DNA of 64,000 nucleotides, taken from Paeniglutamicibacter sp. Y32M11. Its GTDB lineage: Bacteria; Actinomycetota; Actinomycetes; Actinomycetales; Micrococcaceae. The stretch's first letter is position 1. The number at the start of each line of letters is the position of its first letter. The notes beneath the pieces are model-generated. The model did no database searches and was not told where the DNA came from. It worked only from the letters and a program-made list of their open reading frames with translations. The DNA lies in the NCBI RefSeq assembly GCF_019285735.1, contig NZ_CP079107.1, positions 2,542,001-2,606,000 on the forward strand. Direction: 5' to 3'. Positions 1-8,807 of the stretch are shown here, piece after piece. The translations under genes were made by a program, and so were the position numbers.

Positions 1-1
1 C

Positions 2-514
2 GATCACGGTGTGCGCTTTGCCCATGAGGTCCACCCCTCCGAAATCGCGTATGACTACTGGTCCTCGGTTCGCACCTTGGAGGCCATCAATCACCGCGAA
101 GCCTTCGGTTTTAACTGGGATCCAAGCCACATGATGTGGCAGAACATCGACCCGGTCGGATTCATCTGGGACTTCAAAGACCGGATCTACCACGTTGATT
201 GCAAGGACACCCGAATGCGGACCCCCAACGGTCGAGCGGGAGTACTCGGCTCTCATCTTCCATGGGGAGATCCACGCCGGGGGTGGGATTTTGTTTCCAC
301 CGGACACGGCGATGTCCCGTGGGAAGACGCATTCAGGGCACTGAACTCCATTGGCTACACCGGGCCAATCTCCATTGAGTGGGAAGACGCCGGCATGGAT
401 CGCATGCACGGTGCGAGCGAGGCCCTGACGTACATCCGCTCACTGCTGTGGAAGCTGCCCGATGCTTCCTTCGATGCCGCCTTCAGCAATCAGGAATCCG
501 TCGCTCAGGACTAG
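2..514 (+). CDS. Sugar phosphate isomerase/epimerase, C-terminal part
   Basis: The 5' end lies outside the window; the reading frame is open from base 2 to the TAG at 512-514. The visible ~170 residues look like the C-terminal half of a xylose-isomerase-like TIM barrel (IolE/sugar phosphate isomerase-epimerase family). Typical strand-end metal or substrate residues are visible in NWDPSHMMWQ, YHVDCKD, GHGDVPW and SIEWED. Such enzymes isomerise or epimerise sugars and inositol derivatives in the cytoplasm. The substrate cannot be read from this fragment. Its stop codon shares the tetranucleotide CTAG with the stop of the convergent gene that follows. Family assignment is secure; specific function is unknown. 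Confidence 0.85.
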   Translation, partial: DHGVRFAHEVHPSEIAYDYWSSVRTLEAINHREAFGFNWDPSHMMWQNIDPVGFIWDFKDRIYHVDCKDTRMRTPNGRAGVLGSHLPWGDPRRGWDFVSTGHGDVPWEDAFRALNSIGYTGPISIEWEDAGMDRMHGASEALTYIRSLLWKLPDASFDAAFSNQESVAQD

Positions 515-834
515 AGGGTCCGCGCCCTCTGCAGAGCCTTAGCCAACCCATCAACCGCGTGAGCCGAAGCGGCGGTTCCGACATCGGCGAAGGATCCCAT
601 GCCGCCATACAGCCCAAGAGCCGTAGCCGCGGCGACGTGTAGCGCGGTACGATCCGTTGCGTCGTGGAACAACCCCTCGAGCCAATCAGCAACTTGACCG
701 CGTCGACTGTCACCTTCTGACCGGGCAACGGAACGGACCTCGGCGATGGCCGCTGCTACATCATTTTGTACCGACTCGACGGTTGCCCGTTTACTTTTCG
801 CGGGCCGAATCCCTCGGCCCCGTGCTGGTTGCAT
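511..834 (-). CDS. Small hypothetical protein, convergent with the isomerase gene
   Basis: An open frame of about 107 codons. The last ~80 residues look like real protein: an amphipathic helical stretch, then ALGLYGGMGSFADVG and an Ala-rich helix to the end. I chose the ATG at 832-834 because GAGGTGG lies just upstream at ribosome-binding-site distance. A longer frame reaches 909 but reads like non-coding sequence. I do not recognise the family with certainty; it loosely resembles short actinobacterial proteins of unknown function. It ends in a CTAG shared with the upstream gene and is divergent from the DUF222-HNH gene. No membrane segment is evident. Confidence 0.5.
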   Translation of the reverse strand: MQPARGRGIRPAKSKRATVESVQNDVAAAIAEVRSVARSEGDSRRGQVADWLEGLFHDATDRTALHVAAATALGLYGGMGSFADVGTAASAHAVDGLAKALQRARTL

Positions 835-920
835 CCGTTCCACCTCACCAAATCCGCAGGTTCGACTTTCAGTTTTCCACAACTTCGCGGAGCTTGCCCC
901 ATGGCGCATCGATCACGCGC

Positions 921-2765
921 ATGCTGATGGACATGGAAACCACCCAATTCATCGAAATCACCGCGGGCTCCCGCGGTATCCAGGGTCACGAGGTGTCCCT
1001 GGACGATGAACTGCGCGCACTTTTGACGGCTCAGGTCCTCGTCCGCGATTTGGGCCGCCGGGTGGCCGCCCACTCTTCTTCCCCAGTTCGCGCCGCATTG
1101 TTCGCCCGTGCCGCCGAAGACGCGCACCGCACCGCGGCCCACATGCAACTCCTGGCAGCCGACAGTGTCAGGCACACCCTGGCCCATGAGCTTCCCGAAA
1201 CGACCTTCGATGAAATTGCCGCAATTTATCAAAACCCGACGAAGTACCTCAGCGGCAACGCCGACCTACCACCGGACCCCAGAACGGTTCCCACCGGAAG
1301 GCTCGTATTCAAAGACACCACCGACTTCCTCACCGGATTCCTGCACATCGGCTACTTCGAGGCCCGCGAACGCGTCCGTGCCATCGATCGGCTACTTCCC
1401 GGCACCGACATTCATGGTGTGCCCATGCCGCCACAATTTCCGACCCTGGCAAAAGACCTGGCCGACGGTGCAGCAGATCCCCATGCAATCGGTACTGCCG
1501 CCCGCAAACTTGAAAAGCTGACACCGCAGATCAGCCAACTCCCCGATCCCGGGCCCGCAAGAGAACGGTTCGAAGGCCAAGTCGCCGAATCGGTCCGCCG
1601 CGAGGACCCCCGGACCACCGCAAAGCTACTCAGTGGCATCCAAACCACTCTCGACCAGGGAAACAAGGACATTTCCGAAGAGGTCCTGCGTTCACGATGC
1701 GGTTTCTTCTTTCGGGGTGTCATGGGAGGCCTAGGAGAATTTCTGCTGCGCACTCGTCCCGCAGACACCGAAGCTATCCTCGCCATGTTCGCGAGCACCG
1801 ACAATCCTCGGAGCAACGCAGGAAACCGTGACGGACTACTTTCGCAGGCTCGGGGCGTCAGTGGTCACGCGGACACCCGCGGTCCCGCCAGGGTTCGCGA
1901 CGAAGCGGTGAACACGGAGTCGAACACCACCGAATCGAACAGCGGGACCACCACTGAATCAAGTACCACCGAGTCCTCCAAATTCCCCGATTTCCTCGTT
2001 GAGCCCTCCACCGGTGAACCGCTGACCGATCCGGAAACCATCCGGAATCTTTCGCTAGATGCCGACGGCATCGGCAATCTCCTCAACCTATTCAACGACA
2101 ACGGCACCAATATCATTGGAACCGCTGCTCAGCTGAGCACATTAAACGCCACAACTTACGGCGTTGACGGGCTCACCCCTCCGCAAAGGCATCTCCAAGG
2201 GCTGATCAACCTGATCAGATCCGCTGGAGCACCGTCCAGCGGAAAGAAGACCATCGGGATGCCATCACCCAAAACCCTAATCATCGCCACACTTGACGAA
2301 CTGCGCGGGCTGGCCAAGACCAACGGCATCACCAGCCGCGGCCACAAACTCTCAGCGGCAGAACTCCGACAAGCCTTGTGCAATGGCAGCGTCATCCCCA
2401 TGATCATGAACGGTAAGTCACGAATCCTGGATCTCGGCCGAGACCAGCGTCTGTTCCCCGATTATATGAGGGAAGCGATTCTGGCCATTTATGGCGGTTG
2501 CATCTATCCAAATTGCACCGTCCCAGCGGAGCACTGCGAGATCGACCATTTTGACGAATGGGAAAGTGGCGGCAGCACGGAAATTAACTCCGGAGGACCT
2601 TTCTGCGGGAATCATCACCATGCTAAACACGCGGGGTTGATCACCGTGGTTCGTGATGAGGACGGGCTCTTCAGCGTCATTTTGCCTAAATTCCTGGACC
2701 CCGAGCAAAAACCTCGTCGCAATACCTACTGGCGCAGCCGTCCGCAAAATCCGCCGCTATTTTGA
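921..2765 (+). CDS. DUF222/13E12-family protein with C-terminal HNH nuclease domain
   Basis: About 614 residues from the ATG at 921; ATGs at 927 and 933 are equally possible, and none has a clear ribosome-binding site. The N-terminal ~320 residues form the helical DUF222 (13E12 repeat) region. A Thr/Glu/Ser/Asn-rich linker follows (bases 1912-1977), then a second helical block, and an HNH endonuclease domain at the C-terminus with a CIYPNC zinc knuckle, EIDHFDEW and GPFCGNHHHAKH. The family occurs in many copies in actinobacterial genomes and is suspected of belonging to a mobile or selfish lineage, but its biological role is not established. Upstream frame to 657 overlaps the antisense gene and looks spurious. 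Confidence 0.85.
   Translation: MLMDMETTQFIEITAGSRGIQGHEVSLDDELRALLTAQVLVRDLGRRVAAHSSSPVRAALFARAAEDAHRTAAHMQLLAADSVRHTLAHELPETTFDEIAAIYQNPTKYLSGNADLPPDPRTVPTGRLVFKDTTDFLTGFLHIGYFEARERVRAIDRLLPGTDIHGVPMPPQFPTLAKDLADGAADPHAIGTAARKLEKLTPQISQLPDPGPARERFEGQVAESVRREDPRTTAKLLSGIQTTLDQGNKDISEEVLRSRCGFFFRGVMGGLGEFLLRTRPADTEAILAMFASTDNPRSNAGNRDGLLSQARGVSGHADTRGPARVRDEAVNTESNTTESNSGTTTESSTTESSKFPDFLVEPSTGEPLTDPETIRNLSLDADGIGNLLNLFNDNGTNIIGTAAQLSTLNATTYGVDGLTPPQRHLQGLINLIRSAGAPSSGKKTIGMPSPKTLIIATLDELRGLAKTNGITSRGHKLSAAELRQALCNGSVIPMIMNGKSRILDLGRDQRLFPDYMREAILAIYGGCIYPNCTVPAEHCEIDHFDEWESGGSTEINSGGPFCGNHHHAKHAGLITVVRDEDGLFSVILPKFLDPEQKPRRNTYWRSRPQNPPLF
1912..1977 (+). repeat. Low-complexity TES/TTES coding repeat
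   Basis: Inside the DUF222-HNH gene, roughly 22 codons encode a run built from TESN, TTES and SGTT units, separating the DUF222 region from the second helical block. It is a flexible linker that could vary in length by slippage. Confidence 0.6.
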
Positions 2766-2849
2766 GGCTCCCCGTTAACGATTCCAACCGAGCCGCTGCC
2801 TGGTCCAGAGAATAAAAAACCAGCACGCCGATTCTGCCGCAACGCACCA

Positions 2850-2882
2850 AAGGGCGACTCCCCATCGAGGTGAGCCGCCCTT
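2850..2882 (-). terminator. Candidate terminator of the clpS-rdgB operon
   Basis: AAGGGCG (2850-2856) pairs with CGCCCTT (2876-2882), extendable past one mismatch. It lies 27 bases beyond the rdgB stop and also in the convergent space after the HNH gene. There is no good U-tract on either strand. Confidence 0.4.
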
Positions 2883-2909
2883 CAAACGTCACTAAGGTGG
2901 CGCAAGGTC

Positions 2910-3545
2910 TTACGTGGACGCTTGGTCCCCCAGCGCCTTGACTATTTGTGGCAGTAAGGAACGGAACGCGCGTCCGCGATGGCTGATCGCGTTCTTTTCC
3001 TCGCTGGAAAGCTCCGCCACGGAGATGTCGTAGCCCTCGGGCTGCAAGATCGGGTCGTAACCAAATCCGCCATTCCCTCGGCGTTCGTGCAAGAGCGTCC
3101 CGCTCAGGTGACCTAGCTCCACCGCATCAAAACCGTCGGGCGTCGCCAGAGCCGCGGCACAGATGAATGACGCGCCGCGATGTTCCTCGGCAATGTCCCC
3201 CAACTGGGCCAGCAACAAGTCGATGTTCGCCTCGTCGTCCCCGTGCTTTCCTGCCCAACGGGCGGAGAAAATGCCCGGCGCTCCACCGAGTACATCCACG
3301 GCCAGACCCGAATCGTCGGCGATCGCAATCAGTCCGGTGGCTTCGGCTACGGCGTGCGCCTTGAGCAGCGCGTTGCCTTCGAAGGTCACTTCGCTCTCCA
3401 CCACGTCCGGCGCCCCAACGGCGGCTGCGTCAACTACCTGAGTATCAACGTCAAGGCCCGGCACCTGTCCACGCAACAGCTCGCGCAATTCACGCAATTT
3501 GCCTTGGTTGTGGGTCGCCAAGACCAAACGTGGGGTGCTGCCCAT
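2910..3545 (-). CDS. rdgB: Non-canonical purine NTP pyrophosphatase (RdgB/HAM1)
   Basis: A 211-residue cytoplasmic house-cleaning enzyme that hydrolyses dITP, ITP and XTP to monophosphates, keeping deaminated purines out of nucleic acids. Family motifs are in order: ATHNQGKLREL near the N-terminus, the FEGNALLKA stretch, ADDSGLAVD with the catalytic acidic residues, GNGGFGYDP, and AISHRGRA near the C-terminus. Length is typical. It starts two bases after the rph stop, so the two are translated together as the last genes of the clpS-murI operon. The ATG at 3543-3545 begins MGSTPRLV, as expected for this family. Confidence 0.95.
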   Translation of the reverse strand: MGSTPRLVLATHNQGKLRELRELLRGQVPGLDVDTQVVDAAAVGAPDVVESEVTFEGNALLKAHAVAEATGLIAIADDSGLAVDVLGGAPGIFSARWAGKHGDDEANIDLLLAQLGDIAEEHRGASFICAAALATPDGFDAVELGHLSGTLLHERRGNGGFGYDPILQPEGYDISVAELSSEEKNAISHRGRAFRSLLPQIVKALGDQAST

Positions 3546-3547
3546 CT

Positions 3548-4297
3548 TTAGAGCCCCAGCGTTTCGCGCTGGATACGGGCCAGATCCTTGGTGCCGATGA
3601 GCGCCAGATCCAGCAGTGCGTCCAGCTCGGCACGCTTGAAGGGAACGCCCTCGGCGGTACCCTGAACTTCAACAAAGTCACCGGAACCGGTGACCACAAC
3701 GTTCATGTCGGTCTCGGCGCGAACGTCTTCCTCGTACGGAAGATCAAGCATCGGGGTGCCGTCGATAATGCCCACGGAGATCGCTGCTACCGAGTCGGTG
3801 AGCACGGTGGCGTTAGACTTCACCAGCTTCTTGGCCTTGGCCCATTCGATGGCCTCCGCCAGCGCGACGTAAGCACCGGTGATTGAGGCGGTACGGGTAC
3901 CGCCATCGGCCTGGAGAACATCGCAGTCAAGCACAATGGTGTTCTCGCCCAGCGCTTTGGTGTCGATGACGGCGCGCAGCGAGCGTCCGATCAAGCGGGA
4001 AATTTCGTGGGTACGCCCACCGATCTTGCCCTTCACCGATTCGCGGCCGTTGCGGGTGTTGGTGGCACGCGGCAACATCGCATATTCGCTGGTCACCCAG
4101 CCGGTGCCCTGTCCCTTAAGCCAGCGCGGCACACCCTCGGTGAAGGAAGCGGTGCACAGCACCTTGGTGTTGCCGAATTCAATCAGGGCCGAACCTTCGG
4201 CCTGCTTGGACCAGCCACGGGTAATGGTGATCTCTCGGAGTTGGTCTACGGTGCGCCCGTCGGCGCGCACTACTGCTGTGGTTGATGCTGAAGTCAT
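3548..4297 (-). CDS. rph: Ribonuclease PH
   Basis: About 249 residues from the ATG at 4297, matching the family's usual length. A TTG 27 bases further up is open but gives an atypical N-terminus. RNase PH is a phosphate-dependent 3'-5' exoribonuclease that trims tRNA 3' ends and forms a hexamer. Family features seen are [47 protein letters not shown] and [17 protein letters not shown]. It sits between the phosphodiesterase gene and rdgB. TAGACT lies seven bases before the ATG, so besides operon read-through it may have its own leaderless promoter inside the 66-base gap. Confidence 0.95.
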   Translation of the reverse strand: MTSASTTAVVRADGRTVDQLREITITRGWSKQAEGSALIEFGNTKVLCTASFTEGVPRWLKGQGTGWVTSEYAMLPRATNTRNGRESVKGKIGGRTHEISRLIGRSLRAVIDTKALGENTIVLDCDVLQADGGTRTASITGAYVALAEAIEWAKAKKLVKSNATVLTDSVAAISVGIIDGTPMLDLPYEEDVRAETDMNVVVTGSGDFVEVQGTAEGVPFKRAELDALLDLALIGTKDLARIQRETLGL

Positions 4298-4304
4298 GGT
4301 TTCA

Positions 4305-4310
4305 AGTCTA
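4305..4310 (-). promoter_or_regulatory. -10 element for a leaderless rph transcript
   Basis: TAGACT on the minus strand is followed by seven bases and then the rph ATG. It is one of several such arrangements in the window. No convincing -35 is visible. Confidence 0.45.
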
Positions 4311-4366
4311 GTCGCCACGACCAACGGTGCGCGGCGGTCAAGGTCCCATCCGCGCCGCGCACCGCC

Positions 4367-5278
4367 CTACCGACGTTTTTTGAGGGGCTGAGTGCCCGGC
4401 CAATCCCGGTTCGGTGCCGAGCGCACAATGGAGACCGGCGCGGTGGGCAGCGACTTGGGTGTGCCCAGTTGTGAGCCGGAAAAGACACCATAGGTAACTC
4501 CGGAGACGGCCACAGCAATCCCTCCGCTGTAAACTTCCTTCGCCTCGTTAACCACGGTATTAATGTCGGTCCAGACCGGGATGTGAGTAAGCAGGAGGCG
4601 TTCGACGTTGGCCTCGGTGGCGGCTTCCCCGGCACGCTTCCCGGTGAGGTGCACTCCGTCGATGCCATCGTCGCGTCCCTCTTCGAAGGCCGCCTCGCAC
4701 AGGAACATATCGGCACCTGCCGCGGCCTCGACGAGCTCGGGGCAGGAATCGGTGTCACCGGAGTAGGTTAATACGCTCGTGCGCATCGATCCGTCGGCGA
4801 CGGGCTCGGTGGCTTCCACGCGCAGGGCGTAGGACTCCTCGATGGGGTGGCGCACCGGGTACGGGGTGATCGAGAACGGGCCAATTTTTACCGGCTTCCG
4901 CGACTCCCAATTCTGGAAGTCGTAGTCCGGATGCATTCCCTCCTCCAGTGGCAATCCATAGGCGGTGGCCATGCGGTCCGCGGTGGCCGCCGGTCCATGA
5001 ACCAGCATTCGATCACGGTTCCAGCCGTTCGGATCCCAGCGGATGGCCACGTGCATACCGCACAGGTCCATACAGTGGTCCGGATGCAGGTGGGAAATGA
5101 AGATCCCATCAAGGTCCTTGATGTCCACGTAGCGCTGCAACACGCCCAGCGCCCCGGAGCCGAGGTCAAGGAGAATCTTCCAGTCGCGTGTCCCATCGAA
5201 CGCCGTGATCAGGTAGCAGGAGGCGGGTGATCCCGGGCCCGGGAAGGAGCCGGTGCAGCCAATGATCGTCAACTTCAT
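4367..5278 (-). CDS. Metallo-beta-lactamase phosphodiesterase, Rv1339-like (probable cAMP phosphodiesterase)
   Basis: A 303-residue cytoplasmic metallo-beta-lactamase-fold hydrolase. The metal-binding signature is [10 protein letters not shown] (about residues 82-91), with further ligands in [17 protein letters not shown] and LLTHIPVW. The fold resembles RNase Z and class II cyclic-nucleotide phosphodiesterases. Its place between murI and rph matches M. tuberculosis Rv1339 (murI-Rv1339-rphA-Rv1341), which has been reported to hydrolyse cAMP; that role is inferred here from similarity and position. Its start overlaps the murI stop by four bases (ATGA), so the two are translationally coupled. 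A basic, probably disordered tail ends the protein. Confidence 0.85.
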   Translation of the reverse strand: MKLTIIGCTGSFPGPGSPASCYLITAFDGTRDWKILLDLGSGALGVLQRYVDIKDLDGIFISHLHPDHCMDLCGMHVAIRWDPNGWNRDRMLVHGPAATADRMATAYGLPLEEGMHPDYDFQNWESRKPVKIGPFSITPYPVRHPIEESYALRVEATEPVADGSMRTSVLTYSGDTDSCPELVEAAAGADMFLCEAAFEEGRDDGIDGVHLTGKRAGEAATEANVERLLLTHIPVWTDINTVVNEAKEVYSGGIAVAVSGVTYGVFSGSQLGTPKSLPTAPVSIVRSAPNRDWPGTQPLKKRR

Positions 5279-6204
5279 GAGGCACTCGCTTTCGAAAGGG
5301 CAAGCATCTGCGGAGTGATCATCGCGATGGAGCCGGTCGGATAGTGGGCGGCCACGTTCTTTACTTGCTCGACGGCAAGGACCTCGGGGCCCAAGAAGCG
5401 ACGGGCAAGAATCTCAAAACTGTGAGCATCCCCAGTTGCAAGGAATTGGTGGCTTGGCGCGGATTCTTCGCTGCGTGCCAGATCATGGCGCATCAGCGCG
5501 CGATATACGTCTTTGGCAGTTTCCTCGGCGCTGGAAACCAGCGTGACGTCCTCGCCCATAACGTAGGAAATGACACCGGTGAGCAACGGGTAGTGCGTAC
5601 AACCCAATACCAGCGTGTCAACGCCTGCTGCCTTGAGCGGCGCCAAATAGGTTGCTGCAGTTTCCAATAGCTCGGCGCCGGTGGTGATGCCGTTTTCAAC
5701 AAACTCAACAAACCGGGGGCAAGCCACCGAGGTAATGGAGTAGTGCGGTGCTGCGGCGAAGGCATCCTCGTAGGCCCGTGAGCTCACGGTTGCTAGGGTG
5801 CCGATGACGCCGATCTTCCCATTGCGGGTAGCCGCGACGGCGCGGCGTACGGCCGGCTGAATGACTTCGACAACGGGAATCCCGTAGCGGGCGGTGTAGC
5901 GCTCCCGGGCATCGCGCAGCACGGCGGCGGATGCGGAATTGCACGCGATCACCAGAAGTTTAACTCCGGCGTCAACCAGCTCGTCCATCACCCCCAGCGC
6001 ATTGGCGCGGACCTCTGCAATGGGCAAGGGGCCATAGGGTGAATTCGCCGTGTCTCCCACATACATCGTCGATTCGCCCGGAAGCTGATCGATGATGGCG
6101 CGAGAGACTGTTAAACCGCCAACCCCCGAGTCAAAAATACCCAAAGGCGCATTGGCCTGGGGACTCACGGGGGGACGCTGCTTATTGGAGGACGCACTTG
6201 TCAT
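5275..6204 (-). CDS. murI: Glutamate racemase
   Basis: A 309-residue enzyme that converts L- to D-glutamate for peptidoglycan stem peptides. The N-terminal [12 protein letters not shown] and the two catalytic cysteines, in [10 protein letters not shown] and [10 protein letters not shown], are present, so the two-base racemisation mechanism should be intact. An extra ~20-residue polar N-terminus precedes the core. The ATG at 6204 lies 65 bases after the DUF2017 stop, and that gap contains a 15-base palindrome. It overlaps the following phosphodiesterase gene by four bases. A TAGTCT lies nine bases before the ATG and could drive an almost leaderless internal transcript. Confidence 0.96.
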   Translation of the reverse strand: MTSASSNKQRPPVSPQANAPLGIFDSGVGGLTVSRAIIDQLPGESTMYVGDTANSPYGPLPIAEVRANALGVMDELVDAGVKLLVIACNSASAAVLRDARERYTARYGIPVVEVIQPAVRRAVAATRNGKIGVIGTLATVSSRAYEDAFAAAPHYSITSVACPRFVEFVENGITTGAELLETAATYLAPLKAAGVDTLVLGCTHYPLLTGVISYVMGEDVTLVSSAEETAKDVYRALMRHDLARSEESAPSHQFLATGDAHSFEILARRFLGPEVLAVEQVKNVAAHYPTGSIAMITPQMLALSKASAS

Positions 6205-6249
6205 GGTCTACGAAGACTACTTGGTTTTTTCACGCAACCGTTAGCAAGC

Positions 6250-6264
6250 GCGACACAGTGTCGC
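6250..6264. promoter_or_regulatory. Palindrome upstream of murI
   Basis: GCGACAC-A-GTGTCGC is a perfect 7+1+7 palindrome in the DUF2017-murI gap. One central base cannot form an RNA hairpin loop of that length, so a protein-binding site is likelier than a terminator. No protein is known for it. Confidence 0.3.
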
Positions 6265-6269
6265 TGGAC

Positions 6270-6839
6270 TCACAGCGATTTCAGCATGGCCTGCATCAGG
6301 GATTCTTGCATCCACGTGACGAAGTTATATACCAGTGCAAGGTATTCGTCGACCGATTCTGCCTTCGACCAATCGTCCTGCGCGTGGATCCGTTCAGCAT
6401 CTTCTTCGCTCTCCAGACCCAGCCGTTCAGCCAAGACTAGGCGCACGTCATTGATGGCGGCGGCAAAACGTGGGGCTGTTTGTTCACTGAGCAGAATGCT
6501 GCCCGATTCCATCAATAGGGCGGCTTCGCGGAGCGCTCCGATTTTGCGTTCACGGATGCCACGCTCGGAAAGCCGGCGGAACTCCAGCGACGCGTCCGCG
6601 TCATCGGGGTTTGAATCCGGCAGTAGGCGCATGGTGGCACGATCGGTCGGCGGGCCAAAGTCTTCGCGGTGGGCATTGGAATCCATCCCCACCATGGCCC
6701 ATAACGGATCCTCGTCCGGTACGACTTCCGGTTCCAGCAACGTGATGACGTCCTGGAACAGGCCGCGCATCAATTGACGTTCGGCGGCTTCCAGCGTTGC
6801 GGAGAATCCGCGCGGGGTGTTCTTGAATGCTCGAGCCAT
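6270..6839 (-). CDS. DUF2017 family protein
   Basis: 189 residues from the ATG at 6839 (MARAFKNTPRGF), two bases after the clpS stop. The family is restricted to actinobacteria and lies beside clpS; M. tuberculosis Rv1332 holds the equivalent position. Its function is unestablished and the older label of transcriptional regulator is not supported by any helix-turn-helix I can see. The protein is mostly helical, with a charged mid-section and a C-terminal helix rich in Trp, Tyr and Met. Tight coupling to clpS suggests a link to adaptor-mediated proteolysis, which is inference. Confidence 0.85.
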   Translation of the reverse strand: MARAFKNTPRGFSATLEAAERQLMRGLFQDVITLLEPEVVPDEDPLWAMVGMDSNAHREDFGPPTDRATMRLLPDSNPDDADASLEFRRLSERGIRERKIGALREAALLMESGSILLSEQTAPRFAAAINDVRLVLAERLGLESEEDAERIHAQDDWSKAESVDEYLALVYNFVTWMQESLMQAMLKSL

Positions 6840-6841
6840 GA

Positions 6842-7147
6842 TTAGGCGGCGTCCTCTTTCGACAGGGTGGCCCACAGACCGAAGCCGTGCATGGCCGCGA
6901 CATCGGACTCGATCTTTTCCCGGTTACCGGTGGCGACCACACTGCGGCCGTCCTGGTGCACCTGCATCATCAGCTTCTCGGCCTTCTCCTCGGAATATCC
7001 GAAGTAAGACCGGAAGACATAGCTGACGTAGCTCATCAGATTCACCGGGTCATTCCAGATGATCAAGATATAGGGCTGATCCAGTTGGTGTGCTTGGGCC
7101 TGCTCCACGTGCTCAAGCACATCGGGCATCGCAGTCATGGTTGGCAT
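6842..7147 (-). CDS. clpS: ATP-dependent Clp protease adaptor ClpS
   Basis: 101 residues. ClpS binds the N-terminal domain of a Clp ATPase and delivers N-degron substrates. The core is present: IIWNDPVNLMSYV near residue 28, the helix containing AEKLMMQVHQDGRSVV, and the C-terminal GFGLWATL. The family's N-end-rule pocket motif and length agree. The start is set at the ATG 7147 because TAGAAT lies six bases upstream, predicting a leaderless mRNA; a second ATG three codons in is possible. It is the first gene of the operon to rdgB and is divergent from pncB. Confidence 0.95.
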   Translation of the reverse strand: MPTMTAMPDVLEHVEQAQAHQLDQPYILIIWNDPVNLMSYVSYVFRSYFGYSEEKAEKLMMQVHQDGRSVVATGNREKIESDVAAMHGFGLWATLSKEDAA

Positions 7148-7153
7148 GATTCC

Positions 7154-7159
7154 ATTCTA
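7154..7159 (-). promoter_or_regulatory. -10 element for leaderless clpS
   Basis: TAGAAT (minus strand), six bases before the ATG at 7147. It is likely the promoter of the clpS-DUF2017-murI-phosphodiesterase-rph-rdgB operon. Confidence 0.55.
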
Positions 7160-7433
7160 CGACCGGGTGCCACCGATTCGAACCCGGTCCACAGTCCGCC
7201 TGTGCGTATGTTAGACGTCCACGATCCAAAGTGAAGCAAGTGTGGACGACGCGCTCGGTTCTGACAATAAGGTTCCGGCAGCGGGTTTAGAGTAGCTTCT
7301 AACGAACGAAACGCCGGATCTATTGGAACCCACCGTCCATGGTGGAGAACCAGCGCGTCCAACGCCAGGCACTGGCACCCGGCACAGCAACAAGCAACCA
7401 CCCCCATTCCCCCGTCGCGAGGAGCCCTCGGCC

Positions 7434-8747
7434 ATGTGGCAGCAGCCCACTTCACTATTTACCGACCACTACGAGCTGACCATGCTGCAGGCTTCACTGC
7501 ACTCCGGCGCGGCCCACCGACCTAGTGTTTTTGAAGCCTTCGCTCGTCGGCTTCCCGAGGGCCGGCGCTATGGCGTCTTGGCCGGGACCGGCCGGATCCT
7601 GGAGGGACTGAAGGAATTCCGGTTTGGCGAGGAACAGCTGCGTTTCCTTTCCGACACCAAGGTGGTTGACGCGACCACCATCAAGTACCTCGAAAATTTC
7701 TCGTTCAGCGGAAACATCTATGGTTATGCCGAAGGGGAAATCTATTTCCCCTATTCACCGGTCATGATCGTTGAGTCAACCTTCGCCGAGGCCTGTGTCT
7801 TGGAGACTTTTGTGCTCTCCGCCCTGAATCACGACTCCGCGATTGCCTCGGCAGCATCACGCATGATTGCCGCTGCCGGAACGCGCCCGTGCGTCGAGAT
7901 GGGATCCCGACGCACCCACGAGGAGTCGGCCGTGGCCGCCGCCCGCGCGGCCATCATCGCCGGCTTCGACTCGACGTCCAACTTGGAGGGCGGACACCGC
8001 TACGGGCTCAAGACCGTGGGAACCGCCGCACACTCCTTCACCCTGCTGCACGACTCCGAGCGGGCAGCTTTCCAGGCTCAGGTCGATTCGATGGGCGTGG
8101 GCACCGCCCTGCTGGTGGATACCTACGACGTGGAGCAAGGCGTGCGCACCGCCGTGGAAGTGGCGGGTTCCGAACTCGGCGCCGTGCGCCTTGACTCCGG
8201 CGACCTCGTGGAGCAGGCCCGCTGGGTACGCACGCTGCTTGACGATCTGGGCAACGAAAACACCCGCATCATGGTCACCTCCGACCTGGACGAATATGCC
8301 ATCGCATCCCTGCAGTCGGCCCCGGTTGACTCCTACGGCGTGGGCACCTCGCTGGTCACCGGTTCCGGACATCCGACGGCCTCGATGGTCTACAAGCTGG
8401 TCTCGCGCCACAACGACGCCGGAGAATTTGTGGATGTTGCCAAGGCCGCCAAGAACAAGGTTTCCGTGGGCGGACGAAAGTACGCCGTACGTCAGCTGGA
8501 CGAACGTGGCCGAGCCACCGAGGAACTGATCGGGATTGGCGAGATTCCCGAGACCGACGCCAACGACCGCGTCTTGCTGGAGCAGTTTGTTGTTAATGGC
8601 GAAATCAACAACGATTTCACCGCTGCTTCCGGCGTGCGTCGCGCCGTAAAGCGTCACCGTGACTCGATCAAGGAGATGCCGGGGACCTCCCGGCGTCTGC
8701 AGCGCGGGGAACCGGTGATCCCCACTCGCTTCATCGATGAGGACTAG
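7434..8747 (+). CDS. pncB: Nicotinate phosphoribosyltransferase
   Basis: 437 residues from the ATG at 7434 (MWQQPTSLFTDHYELTML), preceded by GAGGAG about ten bases upstream; the frame is open further up but the added residues look non-coding. The enzyme joins nicotinate to PRPP to give nicotinate mononucleotide in the Preiss-Handler NAD route. Recognisable parts are TDHYELTML at the N-terminus, the histidine region EGGHRYGLKTVGTAAH, and the phosphate-binding VRLDSGDL and GVGTSLVTGSGHP. It probably forms an operon with pncA, 60 bases downstream, and is divergent from clpS. M. tuberculosis has the same neighbour pair (pncB1, clpS). Confidence 0.95.
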   Translation: MWQQPTSLFTDHYELTMLQASLHSGAAHRPSVFEAFARRLPEGRRYGVLAGTGRILEGLKEFRFGEEQLRFLSDTKVVDATTIKYLENFSFSGNIYGYAEGEIYFPYSPVMIVESTFAEACVLETFVLSALNHDSAIASAASRMIAAAGTRPCVEMGSRRTHEESAVAAARAAIIAGFDSTSNLEGGHRYGLKTVGTAAHSFTLLHDSERAAFQAQVDSMGVGTALLVDTYDVEQGVRTAVEVAGSELGAVRLDSGDLVEQARWVRTLLDDLGNENTRIMVTSDLDEYAIASLQSAPVDSYGVGTSLVTGSGHPTASMVYKLVSRHNDAGEFVDVAKAAKNKVSVGGRKYAVRQLDERGRATEELIGIGEIPETDANDRVLLEQFVVNGEINNDFTAASGVRRAVKRHRDSIKEMPGTSRRLQRGEPVIPTRFIDED

Positions 8748-8807
8748 GTCCCCCGCACCCTCTCGTCGCCATCTCCCACTACTTTAATGCCGCAAAGGAA
8801 CAATGCC

